Assembly (NCBI GenBank): GCA_003569265.1
Contig: BGON01000002.1
Span: 62,001-126,000, forward strand
Direction of reading: 5' to 3'
DNA: 64,000 nt
Source: Actinomycetota bacterium
Lineage (GTDB): Bacteria > Actinomycetota > Actinomycetes > Nanopelagicales > Nanopelagicaceae
Position 1 is the stretch's first letter; every line of letters begins with the position of its first letter. The position numbers were made by a program, and so were the translations under genes. The notes under the pieces are model-generated. The model saw only the letters and a program-made list of their open reading frames with translations. It did no database searches and had not been told where the DNA came from. This document shows, one piece after another, positions 1 through 8,317 of this stretch.

Positions 1-616
1 CACGGTGTGCTCGTTGCAGGGCCTGCTGTGCATTTTGCTCAACGAGCAAGATTGTCACACCCTGCTTATTGATCTCAGTAATAATACGAAAGATATTGGC
101 AATCATCTGAGGTGCAAGTCCCATCGATGGTTCATCAAGAAGTAAGACCTTAGGACGAGACATGAGAGCACGGCCAATAGCCAACATCTGCTGTTCTCCG
201 CCAGAGAGCGTTCCGCCAGCTTGTGAAACGCGCTCTTTCAAACGTGGGAAGAGTGTGTAGATCTTATCGAGATCCTCATCCATCTCAGCTTTGCGGTTTT
301 TTCGGTGAAACTTTCCCATCTCTAAATTCTCAAGAACTGTCATACCAGGAAAGATTCCGCGCCCTTCAGGTGCTTGTGAGATGCCAAGGTCGACGCGCTC
401 GTGTGCGGCAACATTTGAAATATCTTGGCCATCAAAGATGATGGCACCCGATGAGACTTTGCGAAGACCTGAGATTGTCTTGAGCGTTGTTGTCTTTCCG
501 GCGCCGTTAGCACCGATTAAGGTAACGATTTCACCTTCATTGACAACGACTGAGATTCCCTTGATCGCTTCGATCTTGCCGTAGTGAACATGGAGATCTT
601 TAATTTCAAGACGCAT
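1..616 (-). CDS. livF: LivF-type ABC transporter ATPase, copy 1 (partial, C-terminus off the left edge)
   Basis: ATP-binding subunit of a branched-chain amino-acid (HAAT-type) importer; hydrolyses ATP at the inner face of the membrane. About 205 of an expected 240 residues are in the window. Walker A GANGAGKT is near residues 35-42, the signature LSGGEQ near 137-142 and the Walker B stretch LLLDEP near 158-163. The start ATG lies inside the end of livG1 (11-base overlap), so the two are translationally coupled. All five nucleotide differences from copy 2 within the visible livF part are synonymous, so the visible protein is identical to the livF2 product. The true substrate (Leu/Ile/Val, other amino acids, urea or amides) cannot be read from the ATPase. 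Confidence 0.93.
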   Translation of the reverse strand, partial: MRLEIKDLHVHYGKIEAIKGISVVVNEGEIVTLIGANGAGKTTTLKTISGLRKVSSGAIIFDGQDISNVAAHERVDLGISQAPEGRGIFPGMTVLENLEMGKFHRKNRKAEMDEDLDKIYTLFPRLKERVSQAGGTLSGGEQQMLAIGRALMSRPKVLLLDEPSMGLAPQMIANIFRIITEINKQGVTILLVEQNAQQALQRAHR

Positions 617-909
617 CAGCTGGCACTCCTAAATAGGCCTCAATCACCTTGGGATCCTTTTGAACTTTACTTGGTAGGTCATCTGCGATTTTGACACCGA
701 AATCAAGGACAGCAACGCGATCAGAGATCCCCATAATCAAAGACATATCATGTTCGATAAGAAGAACGGTGTAACCGGCATCGCGAATGCGCTTGATCAA
801 TGCAGCAAGTTCAACTTTTTCTGCAGGGTTAAAACCAGCAGCTGGTTCATCTAGAAGTAGTAGCTGTGGGCTTGTTCCCATTGCACGTGCGATTTCAAGA
901 CGGCGCTGA
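1..909. repeat. Long direct repeat, copy A (livF plus 3' part of livG)
   Basis: Positions 1-909 match 4817-5725 with 7 mismatches and no gaps by direct reading (about 99.2% identity). The copy continues past the left edge. The match ends abruptly at 909/5725, in the middle of livG, after which the two livG genes diverge strongly. Confidence 0.95.
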
Positions 910-1382
910 TCTCCGTAAGGAAGGTTTTTACCTAACTGATCAGAACGATGCCCGATACCCATGAAATCGAGGAGCTCTTGTGCCCTCACGCGATCTCGCT
1001 TTTCCTCTTTGCGAGAGCGCGGAAGACCAAAGAGAGAGCCTATTAAACCTGAACGCTTATGAACATCGGTTGCGGTAATCACGTTCTCTAGCGCCGTCAT
1101 CTCCCCCCATAAACGAACATTCTGAAAAGTTCGAGCCATGCCTGCTCTTGCTATGTTGTGGCGCTTCATACCAAGGATGCTCTTGCCTTCAAAGATAATC
1201 TCACCGGCCGTTGCCTGATAGACACCGGTAATGACGTTAAAGACAGTTGTCTTACCAGCGCCGTTAGGGCCGATAAGGGCGCAGATTTCTCCCTTAAAGA
1301 CATCTAAGTCCACGTTATCTAGTGCAGTAACCCCACCAAAGCGCATTGTCAGATTTTTGAGTTCAAGAATCTTCTCTCTCAT
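606..1382 (-). CDS. livG: LivG-type ABC transporter ATPase, copy 1
   Basis: Second ATPase of the liv importer, 258 residues, the usual LivG length. Walker A GPNGAGKTT is near residues 38-46, the Q-loop region carries ARTFQNVRLW, the signature is the LivG-typical LPYGDQRR form, and Walker B LLLLDEPAAGFNPAE follows. The start ATG sits one base after the livM1 stop. The C-terminal 90 or so residues are identical to livG2 whereas the N-terminal part is clearly diverged, marking a conversion boundary inside the gene. It should form a heterodimer with LivF on the LivH/LivM channel. Confidence 0.94.
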   Translation of the reverse strand: MREKILELKNLTMRFGGVTALDNVDLDVFKGEICALIGPNGAGKTTVFNVITGVYQATAGEIIFEGKSILGMKRHNIARAGMARTFQNVRLWGEMTALENVITATDVHKRSGLIGSLFGLPRSRKEEKRDRVRAQELLDFMGIGHRSDQLGKNLPYGDQRRLEIARAMGTSPQLLLLDEPAAGFNPAEKVELAALIKRIRDAGYTVLLIEHDMSLIMGISDRVAVLDFGVKIADDLPSKVQKDPKVIEAYLGVPADAS

Positions 1383-2411
1383 TTATTTGACCGCCTTCTG
1401 TAGAATTTTTTCCCGTTTCTTACGGGGCAATAGACCATCTGGGCGAACGTTCATGATAACCAAAAGTACAAGCCCAAAGACGAGTTGGCGTGCATTACTA
1501 ATGAAGCGGATGCGCTCTGGAAGATAGGCAAGAATGGATGCGCCGAGAATTACTCCCCAAATATTGCCTAGTCCACCAAAGACTATGCAGGCTAAAACAA
1601 GAATTGAGGTATTAAATGTAAACATATCAGGAGCAATAAACATCGTTTTGGATGCATAGATCACTCCTCCAGCACCACCGACTGCAGCCCCGATTGTAAA
1701 GGACCAGAGTTTGTAAATGAGTAAGTTGACGCCCATAAGAGCTGCAACATCCTCATCTTGGCGAATTGCCTCCCATGCACGTCCCGGACGGCGCACAGTA
1801 AAGCGGCGCACCATCCAAATCACGAGCAAAATCATTATCAAAATAACCCAGAAGTAGGCTTTGTGATCATCTAACTCAAACTTCTGTCCCAGTATCGGTG
1901 GAGGTGTTGGAACACCAACAACTCCATTAGGGCCCCCGGTTACTGCGAGGTTAAGTGCGATGATGCGAACTATCTCGCCAAAGCCAAGTGTCACAATAGC
2001 TAAGTAATCACCGCGTAGACGCAAAGCAGGTAAGCCAAGTAGCAAACCTGCAAGCATTGCAAAAAAGATTCCAAAGGGAAGAATTTCCCATGTGTTCAGA
2101 GATGTCATCGTGCCCATGATGCCCATGGTGTAAGCACCGATTGCGAAAAAGGCAACGTAGCCAAGATCTAAGAGTCCCGACTTTCCGACCACGATATTGA
2201 GTCCAAGACCCATTAAAACAAATAATGCCATGGGATAGACAAGGACTGCCTGATAGGAGGAGATAGGAGTATTAAGAAATGAGGTAGGACCAAAATCACC
2301 GGCATAAGGAAGTAGTGCGACGAGTGTAATTACGATGAGAACGAAACTAGATCGAGCGGGCGGGCTCCAGTTCTCCCAGATAGAAGCACCCTTATCACGC
2401 AGATTTATCAT
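1383..2411 (-). CDS. livM: LivM-type permease, copy 1
   Basis: Membrane permease of the branched-chain amino-acid importer, 342 residues with multiple hydrophobic segments. Family landmarks are GLGLNIVVGKSGLLDLGYVAFFAIGAYT near residues 70-95, the LRLRGDYLAIVTLGFGEI stretch and the cytoplasmic RRPGRAWEAIRQDEDVAALMGV loop that contacts the ATPases. An extended hydrophilic N-terminus (about 20 residues, INLRDKGASIWENW) precedes the first membrane span. The start ATG overlaps the livH1 stop by one base (TGATG). Parallel to livM2 but clearly diverged. Confidence 0.94.
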   Translation of the reverse strand: MINLRDKGASIWENWSPPARSSFVLIVITLVALLPYAGDFGPTSFLNTPISSYQAVLVYPMALFVLMGLGLNIVVGKSGLLDLGYVAFFAIGAYTMGIMGTMTSLNTWEILPFGIFFAMLAGLLLGLPALRLRGDYLAIVTLGFGEIVRIIALNLAVTGGPNGVVGVPTPPPILGQKFELDDHKAYFWVILIMILLVIWMVRRFTVRRPGRAWEAIRQDEDVAALMGVNLLIYKLWSFTIGAAVGGAGGVIYASKTMFIAPDMFTFNTSILVLACIVFGGLGNIWGVILGASILAYLPERIRFISNARQLVFGLVLLVIMNVRPDGLLPRKKREKILQKAVK

Positions 2412-3364
2412 CAGGTCCTCGTTTGCTGGACGGCTTCACCGAAGATGCCATTGGGTTTTAGGAGTAAGACAAGTACAAGCACTGTAAAGACTGTTACAGA
2501 TTTCCACTGCGAGCCAAGAATAGCCGATGCGAATTGTTCAAGAACGCCCAGGAACAGGCCCCCATAGAAAGCACCACGCAGATTTCCGATTCCACCTAGA
2601 ACTGCCGTAGTAAAAGCAGCAAGACCTAGGTTAAAGCCAACATTGAACTGGGTTGTCTCATAGACAGTGGTGTAGAAAAACGCAGCTGCACCTGTTGTTA
2701 GGCCTCCTATAAAGAAGGTCAGTGAGACCACGCGATTGAGATTGATTCCCATGAGTTTGGAGATCTCCTCACTCATAGAGACAGCTCGAATCGCCTTTCC
2801 TAGTCGAGTTTTGGTCACAAAGCGATCGAGAGTAACAAAAATGAGAATTCCAGAGATGATTACCATCACTGTATCAATTCTAAAATTAGCACCAGCAAAC
2901 TCTCCAAATGACCACTTGTCTAAAAGACGAGGAGATGTCTGGGGACGAGAAAAAGTCACAATACGTGTCGTCTCAAGAAGAACTATGGATGTTGCGATCG
3001 CAGAGATTAAAAAGCCTAAGGGTTTGGCACCGAGGGCTCGCAGCCGTCGGTAAGCCACCAGCTCGACCAAAATACCCAAAAATCCACAAATGAGCATGGA
3101 GAAGACAAGAGCAAAGGTAAGTGTATAAATCAATCTAAAGCCATGGAGTGGCTGTGCATCAGTCTGGTTTTGTAAAATACCAACCTGTGCGACCACGGTT
3201 GCAAATGTTCCAACCATGAAGACTTCAGAGTTTGCAAAGTTAATAAGGCGTAGTACGCCATACACCATGGTGTAGCCAAGTGAGATTAAAACATAGATGA
3301 AGCCCAGCGCTATTCCCTGAAGACAGAGAGACCAGAATTGGCTTTCCAGAACCTGTAAATTCAT
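2411..3364 (-). CDS. livH: LivH-type permease, copy 1
   Basis: Partner permease of LivM, about 317 residues, with the conserved ALGFIYVLISLGYTMVYGVLRLINFANSE opening and the AAFTTAVLGGIGNLRGAFYGG motif. Two starts are possible: GTG at 3373 (MDIMNLQ) or ATG at 3364 (MNLQVLESQFW). I chose 3364 because it aligns with the livH2 N-terminus (MFAVLIDQFW) and has a weak GAAGTGG ribosome-binding site before it. It lies directly after the livK1 intercistronic hairpin. Confidence 0.9.
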   Translation of the reverse strand: MNLQVLESQFWSLCLQGIALGFIYVLISLGYTMVYGVLRLINFANSEVFMVGTFATVVAQVGILQNQTDAQPLHGFRLIYTLTFALVFSMLICGFLGILVELVAYRRLRALGAKPLGFLISAIATSIVLLETTRIVTFSRPQTSPRLLDKWSFGEFAGANFRIDTVMVIISGILIFVTLDRFVTKTRLGKAIRAVSMSEEISKLMGINLNRVVSLTFFIGGLTTGAAAFFYTTVYETTQFNVGFNLGLAAFTTAVLGGIGNLRGAFYGGLFLGVLEQFASAILGSQWKSVTVFTVLVLVLLLKPNGIFGEAVQQTRT

Positions 3365-3383
3365 AATATCCACTTCATTGTAG

Positions 3384-3427
3384 TAATCGTAGCCGCCTCT
3401 AAATTTAACAAGAGACGGCTACGATTA
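3384..3427 (-). promoter_or_regulatory. Intercistronic hairpin between livK1 and livH1
   Basis: Inverted repeat: 3384-3400 pairs with 3411-3427 (17 positions, one mismatch) around a 10-base loop. It falls between the livK1 stop and the livH1 start on the transcribed (minus) strand. No T-run follows it, so it looks more like an mRNA-stabilising or partially terminating element than a full terminator. Such hairpins commonly let the binding protein be made in excess over the permeases. Confidence 0.75.
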
Positions 3428-3446
3428 TTTGATACGTATTTATCTG

Positions 3447-4601
3447 TTATGCAACTGCTACGTACACAATCTTTCCAGCCTTGATTGTGAAGGCACCAAC
3501 TGCTGCTCCACCGATGATGTCGCCATATCGATCGAACTTAATTGTGTCTCCAGCAATACCCTTAAAGCTTCCTGCTGTGAGGCAGTTCTGCATTCCAGGG
3601 CGGGTTGTAACACCCTGCTTGATGCATGTAAGGAAGATATTTGTTGCATTGTAAGTCGATGTGACATAAGTACCTGGCTTTGAAATACCAGTCAACTTTG
3701 TATATGCAACCATCTGTGCTGCTGTTGCTACGTCCTCAAAAGGAACATCTGCAGCTGTTAGGCGTGCACCCTCTGCAGCTGTGTTACCAGCATTGTTAGG
3801 GAATGTAGCCTTGAGTACTCCATCACCTGCTGCGAAGATACCTGTGTATCCACCATCGCGAAGTGCTTTTACAAACTTTGCAGCATCTGGTGCATAGCCA
3901 CAGTAGATAACAACGTTAGCTCCTGATGCCTTCACCTTTGCTACTACTGATGTGTAATCACTTGTATTTTCAGGAACGCTATCGCTTCCTGCAATCTTGG
4001 CATCTCTAACAATGCTTGGCTTTGTGTAATCTGCTAGACCTTTTCCGTAAGCAGTCTTGTCATCAACGAGATAGACGCTAGGTGAAGAAACGCCCTTGAT
4101 CGCATAACGAGCAAGTGCTGGACCTTGGAATTTATCGTTAGCCACAACACGCTTGAAGATTGGGAAGCCGTTAACTGGGGCTTTCTTGTCTGTGAGTGAC
4201 ACACGTGTTGCAGACATAGAGATCATTGGAAGTCCTGTTGCCTTATATGCCGGCAAAGAAGCTTGAGTTGCACCAGAAAAAGCTGGTCCAATCAAACCGA
4301 TGACCTTCTTATTAGCAGCGATACCAGGGGCCACTACTGCAGCAACCTCTGCTAATCCCTGATCATCTGCGATTACAAGTTCAACCTTAACTGTTGGATT
4401 GGTTGCGTTGTACTCAGAGAGTGCAAACTTTGCCGCCGTTAACTCATCTTGACCAGTGAGAGCATTAGCTCCTGTTAGTGGTGCCTGAAATGCTAAGTAA
4501 ACTGTCTTTTGTGCAGCACCTGCTGATGAAACTGCTGAAACGCCGAAAAGCAACGTAGCGGCAGAAACAACGGCGAGGGACCGTTGGATCTTCTTATTCA
4601 T
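3447..4601 (-). CDS. livK: LivK-type substrate-binding protein, copy 1
   Basis: Extracytoplasmic ligand-binding protein (periplasmic-binding fold type I, Leu/Ile/Val-binding family), 384 residues. The ATG at 4601 is preferred to an upstream in-frame ATG at 4670. It gives a clear signal peptide (MNKKIQRS, hydrophobic core, SSAGAA cleavage region) matching livK2, and GGAAGG lies just upstream. There is no lipobox cysteine, so the protein appears secreted rather than lipid-anchored. Mature sequence begins near QKTVYLAFQAPLTG. Family motifs include IGPAFSGATQASLPAYKA and YVTSTYNATNIFL. First gene of the left liv operon. Ligand specificity is unproven. Confidence 0.93.
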   Translation of the reverse strand: MNKKIQRSLAVVSAATLLFGVSAVSSAGAAQKTVYLAFQAPLTGANALTGQDELTAAKFALSEYNATNPTVKVELVIADDQGLAEVAAVVAPGIAANKKVIGLIGPAFSGATQASLPAYKATGLPMISMSATRVSLTDKKAPVNGFPIFKRVVANDKFQGPALARYAIKGVSSPSVYLVDDKTAYGKGLADYTKPSIVRDAKIAGSDSVPENTSDYTSVVAKVKASGANVVIYCGYAPDAAKFVKALRDGGYTGIFAAGDGVLKATFPNNAGNTAAEGARLTAADVPFEDVATAAQMVAYTKLTGISKPGTYVTSTYNATNIFLTCIKQGVTTRPGMQNCLTAGSFKGIAGDTIKFDRYGDIIGGAAVGAFTIKAGKIVYVAVA

Positions 4602-4625
4602 GTAAAGCCTTCCATTAGATGTATC

Positions 4626-4637
4626 TGTCCCGGGATG
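4626..4637. promoter_or_regulatory. Candidate operator upstream of livK1 (near-palindrome TGTCCCGGGATG)
   Basis: Lies 25-36 bases upstream of the livK1 ATG. The same core is a perfect 12-bp palindrome at the equivalent place before livK2 (9488-9499). Conservation in an otherwise diverged leader suggests a shared regulator or transcription-start element. The binding protein is unknown. Confidence 0.45.
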
Positions 4638-4664
4638 GGGAAGGCACAAGGGTAGGGCAAACAC

Positions 4665-4687
4665 GCTCATTAGACTAGAGAATGAGC
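4665..4687 (-). terminator. Possible weak terminator after livF2
   Basis: Perfect 7-bp stem GCTCATT/AATGAGC (4665-4671 with 4681-4687) and a 9-base loop, 23 bases past the livF2 stop. It is followed on the minus strand only by a short T stretch (GTGTTTG), so termination may be partial. It sits between the two liv operons. Confidence 0.4.
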
Positions 4688-4709
4688 TCTGCAGGGAGTA
4701 ACTTTTTGG

Positions 4710-5432
4710 TTAAGAATGCGCCCCAGTGCCCAGGTATGCCTCGCGCACTGCAGGATCATTGAGTAGATCAGCAGCCTTTGCCTCTTTGACCACATTTCCA
4801 GTCTCGAGAATATAAGCACGGTGTGCTCGTTGCAGGGCCTGCTGTGCATTTTGCTCAACGAGCAAGATTGTCACACCCTGCTTATTGATCTCAGTAATAA
4901 TACGAAAGATATTGGCAATCATCTGAGGTGCAAGTCCCATCGATGGTTCATCAAGAAGTAAGACCTTAGGACGAGACATGAGAGCACGGCCAATAGCCAA
5001 CATCTGCTGCTCTCCCCCAGAGAGCGTTCCGCCAGCTTGTGAAACGCGCTCTTTCAAACGTGGGAAGAGTGTGTAGATCTTATCGAGATCCTCATCCATC
5101 TCAGCTTTGCGGTTTTTGCGGTGAAACTTTCCCATCTCTAAATTCTCAAGAACTGTCATGCCAGGAAAGATTCCGCGCCCTTCTGGTGCTTGTGAGATGC
5201 CAAGGTCGACGCGCTCGTGTGCGGCAACATTTGAAATATCTTGGCCATCAAAGATGATGGCACCCGATGAGACTTTGCGAAGACCTGAGATTGTCTTGAG
5301 CGTTGTTGTCTTTCCGGCGCCGTTAGCACCGATTAAGGTAACGATTTCACCTTCATTGACAACGACTGAGATTCCCTTGATCGCTTCGATCTTGCCGTAG
5401 TGAACATGGAGATCTTTAATTTCAAGACGCAT
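4710..5432 (-). CDS. livF: LivF-type ABC transporter ATPase, copy 2 (complete)
   Basis: Complete 240-residue ATPase of the second liv importer: Walker A GANGAGKT near 35-42, LSGGEQ near 137-142, LLLDEP near 158-163 and the LivF-typical QAPEGRGIFPGMTV stretch near 81-94. Last gene of the right-hand operon; its start overlaps the livG2 end by 11 bases. From 4817 onward it belongs to the 99%-identical repeat shared with copy 1. The last 35 or so codons cannot be compared because copy 1 runs off the window. Confidence 0.96.
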   Translation of the reverse strand: MRLEIKDLHVHYGKIEAIKGISVVVNEGEIVTLIGANGAGKTTTLKTISGLRKVSSGAIIFDGQDISNVAAHERVDLGISQAPEGRGIFPGMTVLENLEMGKFHRKNRKAEMDEDLDKIYTLFPRLKERVSQAGGTLSGGEQQMLAIGRALMSRPKVLLLDEPSMGLAPQMIANIFRIITEINKQGVTILLVEQNAQQALQRAHRAYILETGNVVKEAKAADLLNDPAVREAYLGTGAHS

Positions 5433-5725
5433 CAGCTGGCACTCCTAAATAGGCCTCAATCACCTTGGGATCCTTTTGAACTTTACTTGGTAGGTCATCT
5501 GCGATTTTGACACCGAAATCAAGGACAGCAACGCGATCAGAGATCCCCATAATCAAAGACATATCATGTTCGATAAGAAGAACGGTGTAACCGGCATCGC
5601 GGATTCGCTTGATCAATGCAGCAAGTTCAACTTTTTCTGCAGGGTTAAAACCAGCAGCTGGTTCATCTAGAAGTAGTAGCTGTGGGCTTGTTCCCATTGC
5701 ACGTGCGATTTCAAGACGGCGCTGA
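4817..5725. repeat. Long direct repeat, copy B (livF2 plus 3' part of livG2)
   Basis: Partner of 1-909, with 7 mismatches over 909 aligned bases. Each mismatch I translated keeps the same amino acid. Orientation is direct and the repeat spacing is 4816 bases, the length of one complete liv operon unit. Confidence 0.95.
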
Positions 5726-6198
5726 ACACCATAAGGAAGATTCTTTGCCAAGCGATCTGAATACTCATCGATTCCGATGAACTTTAAGATTTCAAGTGCG
5801 CGTTCGCGGTTCTCGCGCTCTTCACGGCGAGCACGCGGCATGCCAAATAAAGCACCAATTAACCCACTCTTTTTATGCGCATCCGTTGCAGTTATAACGT
5901 TTTCAAGAGTTGTCATATCTCCCCATAAACGAATGTTTTGGAAAGTACGAGCAATTCCCATCTGGGTAATTTCAAAGCGCTTTTGCTTATTGATTACTGT
6001 TCCAGCAAAAGTGATGGTTCCACTAGTTGGCTTATAAACACCGGTAACAACATTAAAGACTGTGGTCTTACCGGCACCATTTGGACCAATTAAAGCGAGA
6101 ATCTCACCTTTTTTTACTTCAAGGTTCACCTCGCCAAGTGCTGTGACTCCACCGAATTTCATTGTAATGTTTTCAAGGGAAAGAAGTGTCTCAGCCAT
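5422..6198 (-). CDS. livG: LivG-type ABC transporter ATPase, copy 2
   Basis: 258-residue ATPase: Walker A GPNGAGKTT near residues 38-46, ARTFQNIRLWGDMTTLENV, signature LPYGVQRR and Walker B LLLLDEPAAGFNPAE. The C-terminal third is identical to livG1, while residues before about 155 differ at many positions. The start overlaps the livM2 stop by one base. Acts with LivF2 on LivH2/LivM2. Confidence 0.95.
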   Translation of the reverse strand: MAETLLSLENITMKFGGVTALGEVNLEVKKGEILALIGPNGAGKTTVFNVVTGVYKPTSGTITFAGTVINKQKRFEITQMGIARTFQNIRLWGDMTTLENVITATDAHKKSGLIGALFGMPRARREERENRERALEILKFIGIDEYSDRLAKNLPYGVQRRLEIARAMGTSPQLLLLDEPAAGFNPAEKVELAALIKRIRDAGYTVLLIEHDMSLIMGISDRVAVLDFGVKIADDLPSKVQKDPKVIEAYLGVPADAS

Positions 6199-7235
6199 TA
6201 TGCATTTACCTCTTTCTTAAGAATAGCCTTTTCGCGCTTTTTACGTGGCAACAATCCATCTGGACGGAAGTTCATAACAACTACAAGAACTGTTCCAAAT
6301 ACAAGTAGACGAGCATCTGAGATAAATCGGATGCGGTCAGGTAGATAACCAAGAATTGTGGCTCCCACTACAACACCCCAGATATTTCCAATTCCACCAA
6401 ACACAACACAAGAAAGGATCAAAATCGAAACATTTAGCGTAAACATTTCAGGTGCGATAAATAAGTTCTTAGATGCATAAAGAACACCAGCAGCACCACC
6501 TACAGCTGCACCTAATGTAAATGACCAGATCTTGTACTTAAGAGTTGGTACACCCATGAGCTCGGCGGCATCTTCATCCTGACGAATAGCCTCCCAAGCA
6601 CGACCCGGACGGCGCACGCTCAGGCGACGAATCATCCAGATAGTTAACATAATCATTATGACAACAACCCAGAAAAAGACTTTTTGATCATCTAACTTAA
6701 ACTTCAAAGGCCCAATATCTGGAGGCATCGGAACATTTGCAATTCCATTTGGTCCCTTACTCCAGGATGAGTTAAGTAATACCAAGCGAACGATTTCACC
6801 AAAACCTAAAGTAACGATGGCAAGGTAATCACCGCGCAAGCGAAGCGTTGGAAGACCGAGAATCACACCGGCCAACATTGCAAAGCCGATGCCAAATGGC
6901 ATGATTTCCCACGTGTTTAATCCTGTGTGCGTTCCCATTAATGCCATTGTGTAGGCACCAATTGCAAAGAAAGCCACATAACCTAAATCGAGCATTCCTG
7001 ATTTACCGACAACAATATTGAGACCTAAGGCCATCAAAACGAAAACACCTACTGGGTATACCAAGACGGCATCGTATGCAGCGATTGGAGTTGCTAAGAA
7101 AGAAGCTCCCGCAAATGGGAGAAGTCCAACAAGAATGACTGAGCCAACTGCAATTGCAATTCGCTTGGGGCGATTAGCTCGCTCCCAAATATCTGCGCCC
7201 CAGTCGCGAAGATTCCAATAGTTTCTAACTTTCAT
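6198..7235 (-). CDS. livM: LivM-type permease, copy 2
   Basis: 345 residues, several membrane spans, with the same landmarks as copy 1: GLNIVVGKSGMLDLGYVAFFAIGAYT, LRLRGDYLAIVTLGFGEIVR and RRPGRAWEAIRQDEDAAELMGV. It has a hydrophilic N-terminal lead (MKVRNYWNLRDWGADIWER) like its paralogue. Three bases separate it from livH2. The C-terminus keeps the FRPDGLLPRKKREK motif shared with copy 1. Confidence 0.95.
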   Translation of the reverse strand: MKVRNYWNLRDWGADIWERANRPKRIAIAVGSVILVGLLPFAGASFLATPIAAYDAVLVYPVGVFVLMALGLNIVVGKSGMLDLGYVAFFAIGAYTMALMGTHTGLNTWEIMPFGIGFAMLAGVILGLPTLRLRGDYLAIVTLGFGEIVRLVLLNSSWSKGPNGIANVPMPPDIGPLKFKLDDQKVFFWVVVIMIMLTIWMIRRLSVRRPGRAWEAIRQDEDAAELMGVPTLKYKIWSFTLGAAVGGAAGVLYASKNLFIAPEMFTLNVSILILSCVVFGGIGNIWGVVVGATILGYLPDRIRFISDARLLVFGTVLVVVMNFRPDGLLPRKKREKAILKKEVNA

Positions 7236-7238
7236 GAG

Positions 7239-8189
7239 TTATGCCCTCGTTGTCTGGACGGCTTCGCCAAATAGGCCATTTGGCTTAAAGAGAAGAACAA
7301 GAACTAAGACGATGAAGACAGTTACTGCCTTCCACTGGGTGCCAAGGACTGCAGAGGCATAAACCTCAAGAAGACCTAATGTGAGTCCACCGAAGAAAGC
7401 ACCGCGGATATTTCCAATTCCACCTAGTACAGCTGCAGTAAAAGCTGCCATACCCATTGTGAAACCAATATTAAATTTAGTGTATTCAAAGACTGTGATG
7501 TAGAAAAAGCCTGCAGCACCTGTAGCTAATCCGCCCACAAGAAATGTTGTGGTGATAACGCGGTTCAGGTTTACACCCATAAGTTTGGCTGCATCTTCAT
7601 TTTGGGATACCGCACGAATTGCCTTACCCATACGTGAGAGCTTAATAAATCGCTCAAGAACAAAGAAAATACCTGCAGCAGCGATAATTGTAATTACGGT
7701 ATCAAGGCGAATGTTTGCGCCCCACACTTCAGTCAAAATAATCTTTTCAAGAACGCGGGGAGCTCCCACTGGTCGCGAGCTTGTCAAAAGACGCATCACT
7801 TCTTGCAAAGCAATTGAAATACCGATTGCAGAAATCAGAGTTGCTAGTCGGTTAGTGCCCTTTATGCGGAGACGACGGTAAGCAACAAATTCAACAAAGA
7901 CTGCAGTGAGTCCGGCAACTAGCATGGACATAAATAAACTTGTAATGAGTACCAAAGCCAGCTTTGCACCCGTGGCTGGTTCAGAAGTCTGCGTGTAATG
8001 GAAAATATCGCGAGAGGTTATAACTGTTCCAAATGTTCCCCACATAAAGATCTCGGAGTTCGCAAAGTTAATCATGCGTAGCACTCCATAAACCATGGTG
8101 TATCCAAGGGAGATCAAAACGTAGATAAATCCAAGGGCGATTCCTGCAATTGTCAGCGACCAGAACTGATCAATTAGTACTGCAAACAT
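7239..8189 (-). CDS. livH: LivH-type permease, copy 2
   Basis: 316-residue permease with IALGFIYVLISLGYTMVYGVLRMINFANSE and AAFTAAVLGGIGNIRGAFFGG. The ATG at 8189 is chosen because AAGGAG stands 4 bases before it and the N-terminus (MFAVLIDQFWSL) aligns with LivH1. The longer reading frame to 8285 would run through the intercistronic hairpin and gives a basic, non-family leader. Second gene of the right-hand operon. Confidence 0.95.
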   Translation of the reverse strand: MFAVLIDQFWSLTIAGIALGFIYVLISLGYTMVYGVLRMINFANSEIFMWGTFGTVITSRDIFHYTQTSEPATGAKLALVLITSLFMSMLVAGLTAVFVEFVAYRRLRIKGTNRLATLISAIGISIALQEVMRLLTSSRPVGAPRVLEKIILTEVWGANIRLDTVITIIAAAGIFFVLERFIKLSRMGKAIRAVSQNEDAAKLMGVNLNRVITTTFLVGGLATGAAGFFYITVFEYTKFNIGFTMGMAAFTAAVLGGIGNIRGAFFGGLTLGLLEVYASAVLGTQWKAVTVFIVLVLVLLFKPNGLFGEAVQTTRA

Positions 8190-8243
8190 TGTTCTCCTTC
8201 GCTGATGTCTCTGCGCGAGTATAAACGTACATGTTACGCAAGA

Positions 8244-8290
8244 GGTGGGTGTCTTGGCCTCTTTTTCAAGAGATTTCCAAAACACCCACC
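8244..8290 (-). promoter_or_regulatory. Intercistronic hairpin between livK2 and livH2
   Basis: 8244-8257 (GGTGGGTGTCTTGG) pairs with 8277-8290, 14 positions with one C-A mismatch. A smaller CTCTT/AAGAG stem sits inside the loop. It has the same position as the livK1-livH1 hairpin although the sequence is unrelated. No T-run follows on the minus strand. Confidence 0.75.
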
Positions 8291-8317
8291 AACTTGTTAA
8301 GCGTCAGTCCTAGTTAA

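Noticed and set aside
4602-4670. 23-residue N-terminal extension of LivK1 from the ATG at 4670
   Set aside because: It would translate the leader and palindrome, and it hides a normal signal peptide; the internal ATG at 4601 has GGAAGG and aligns with LivK2.
8190-8285. 32-residue extension of LivH2
   Set aside because: Runs through the intercistronic hairpin and gives a basic, cysteine-containing leader not seen in the paralogue.
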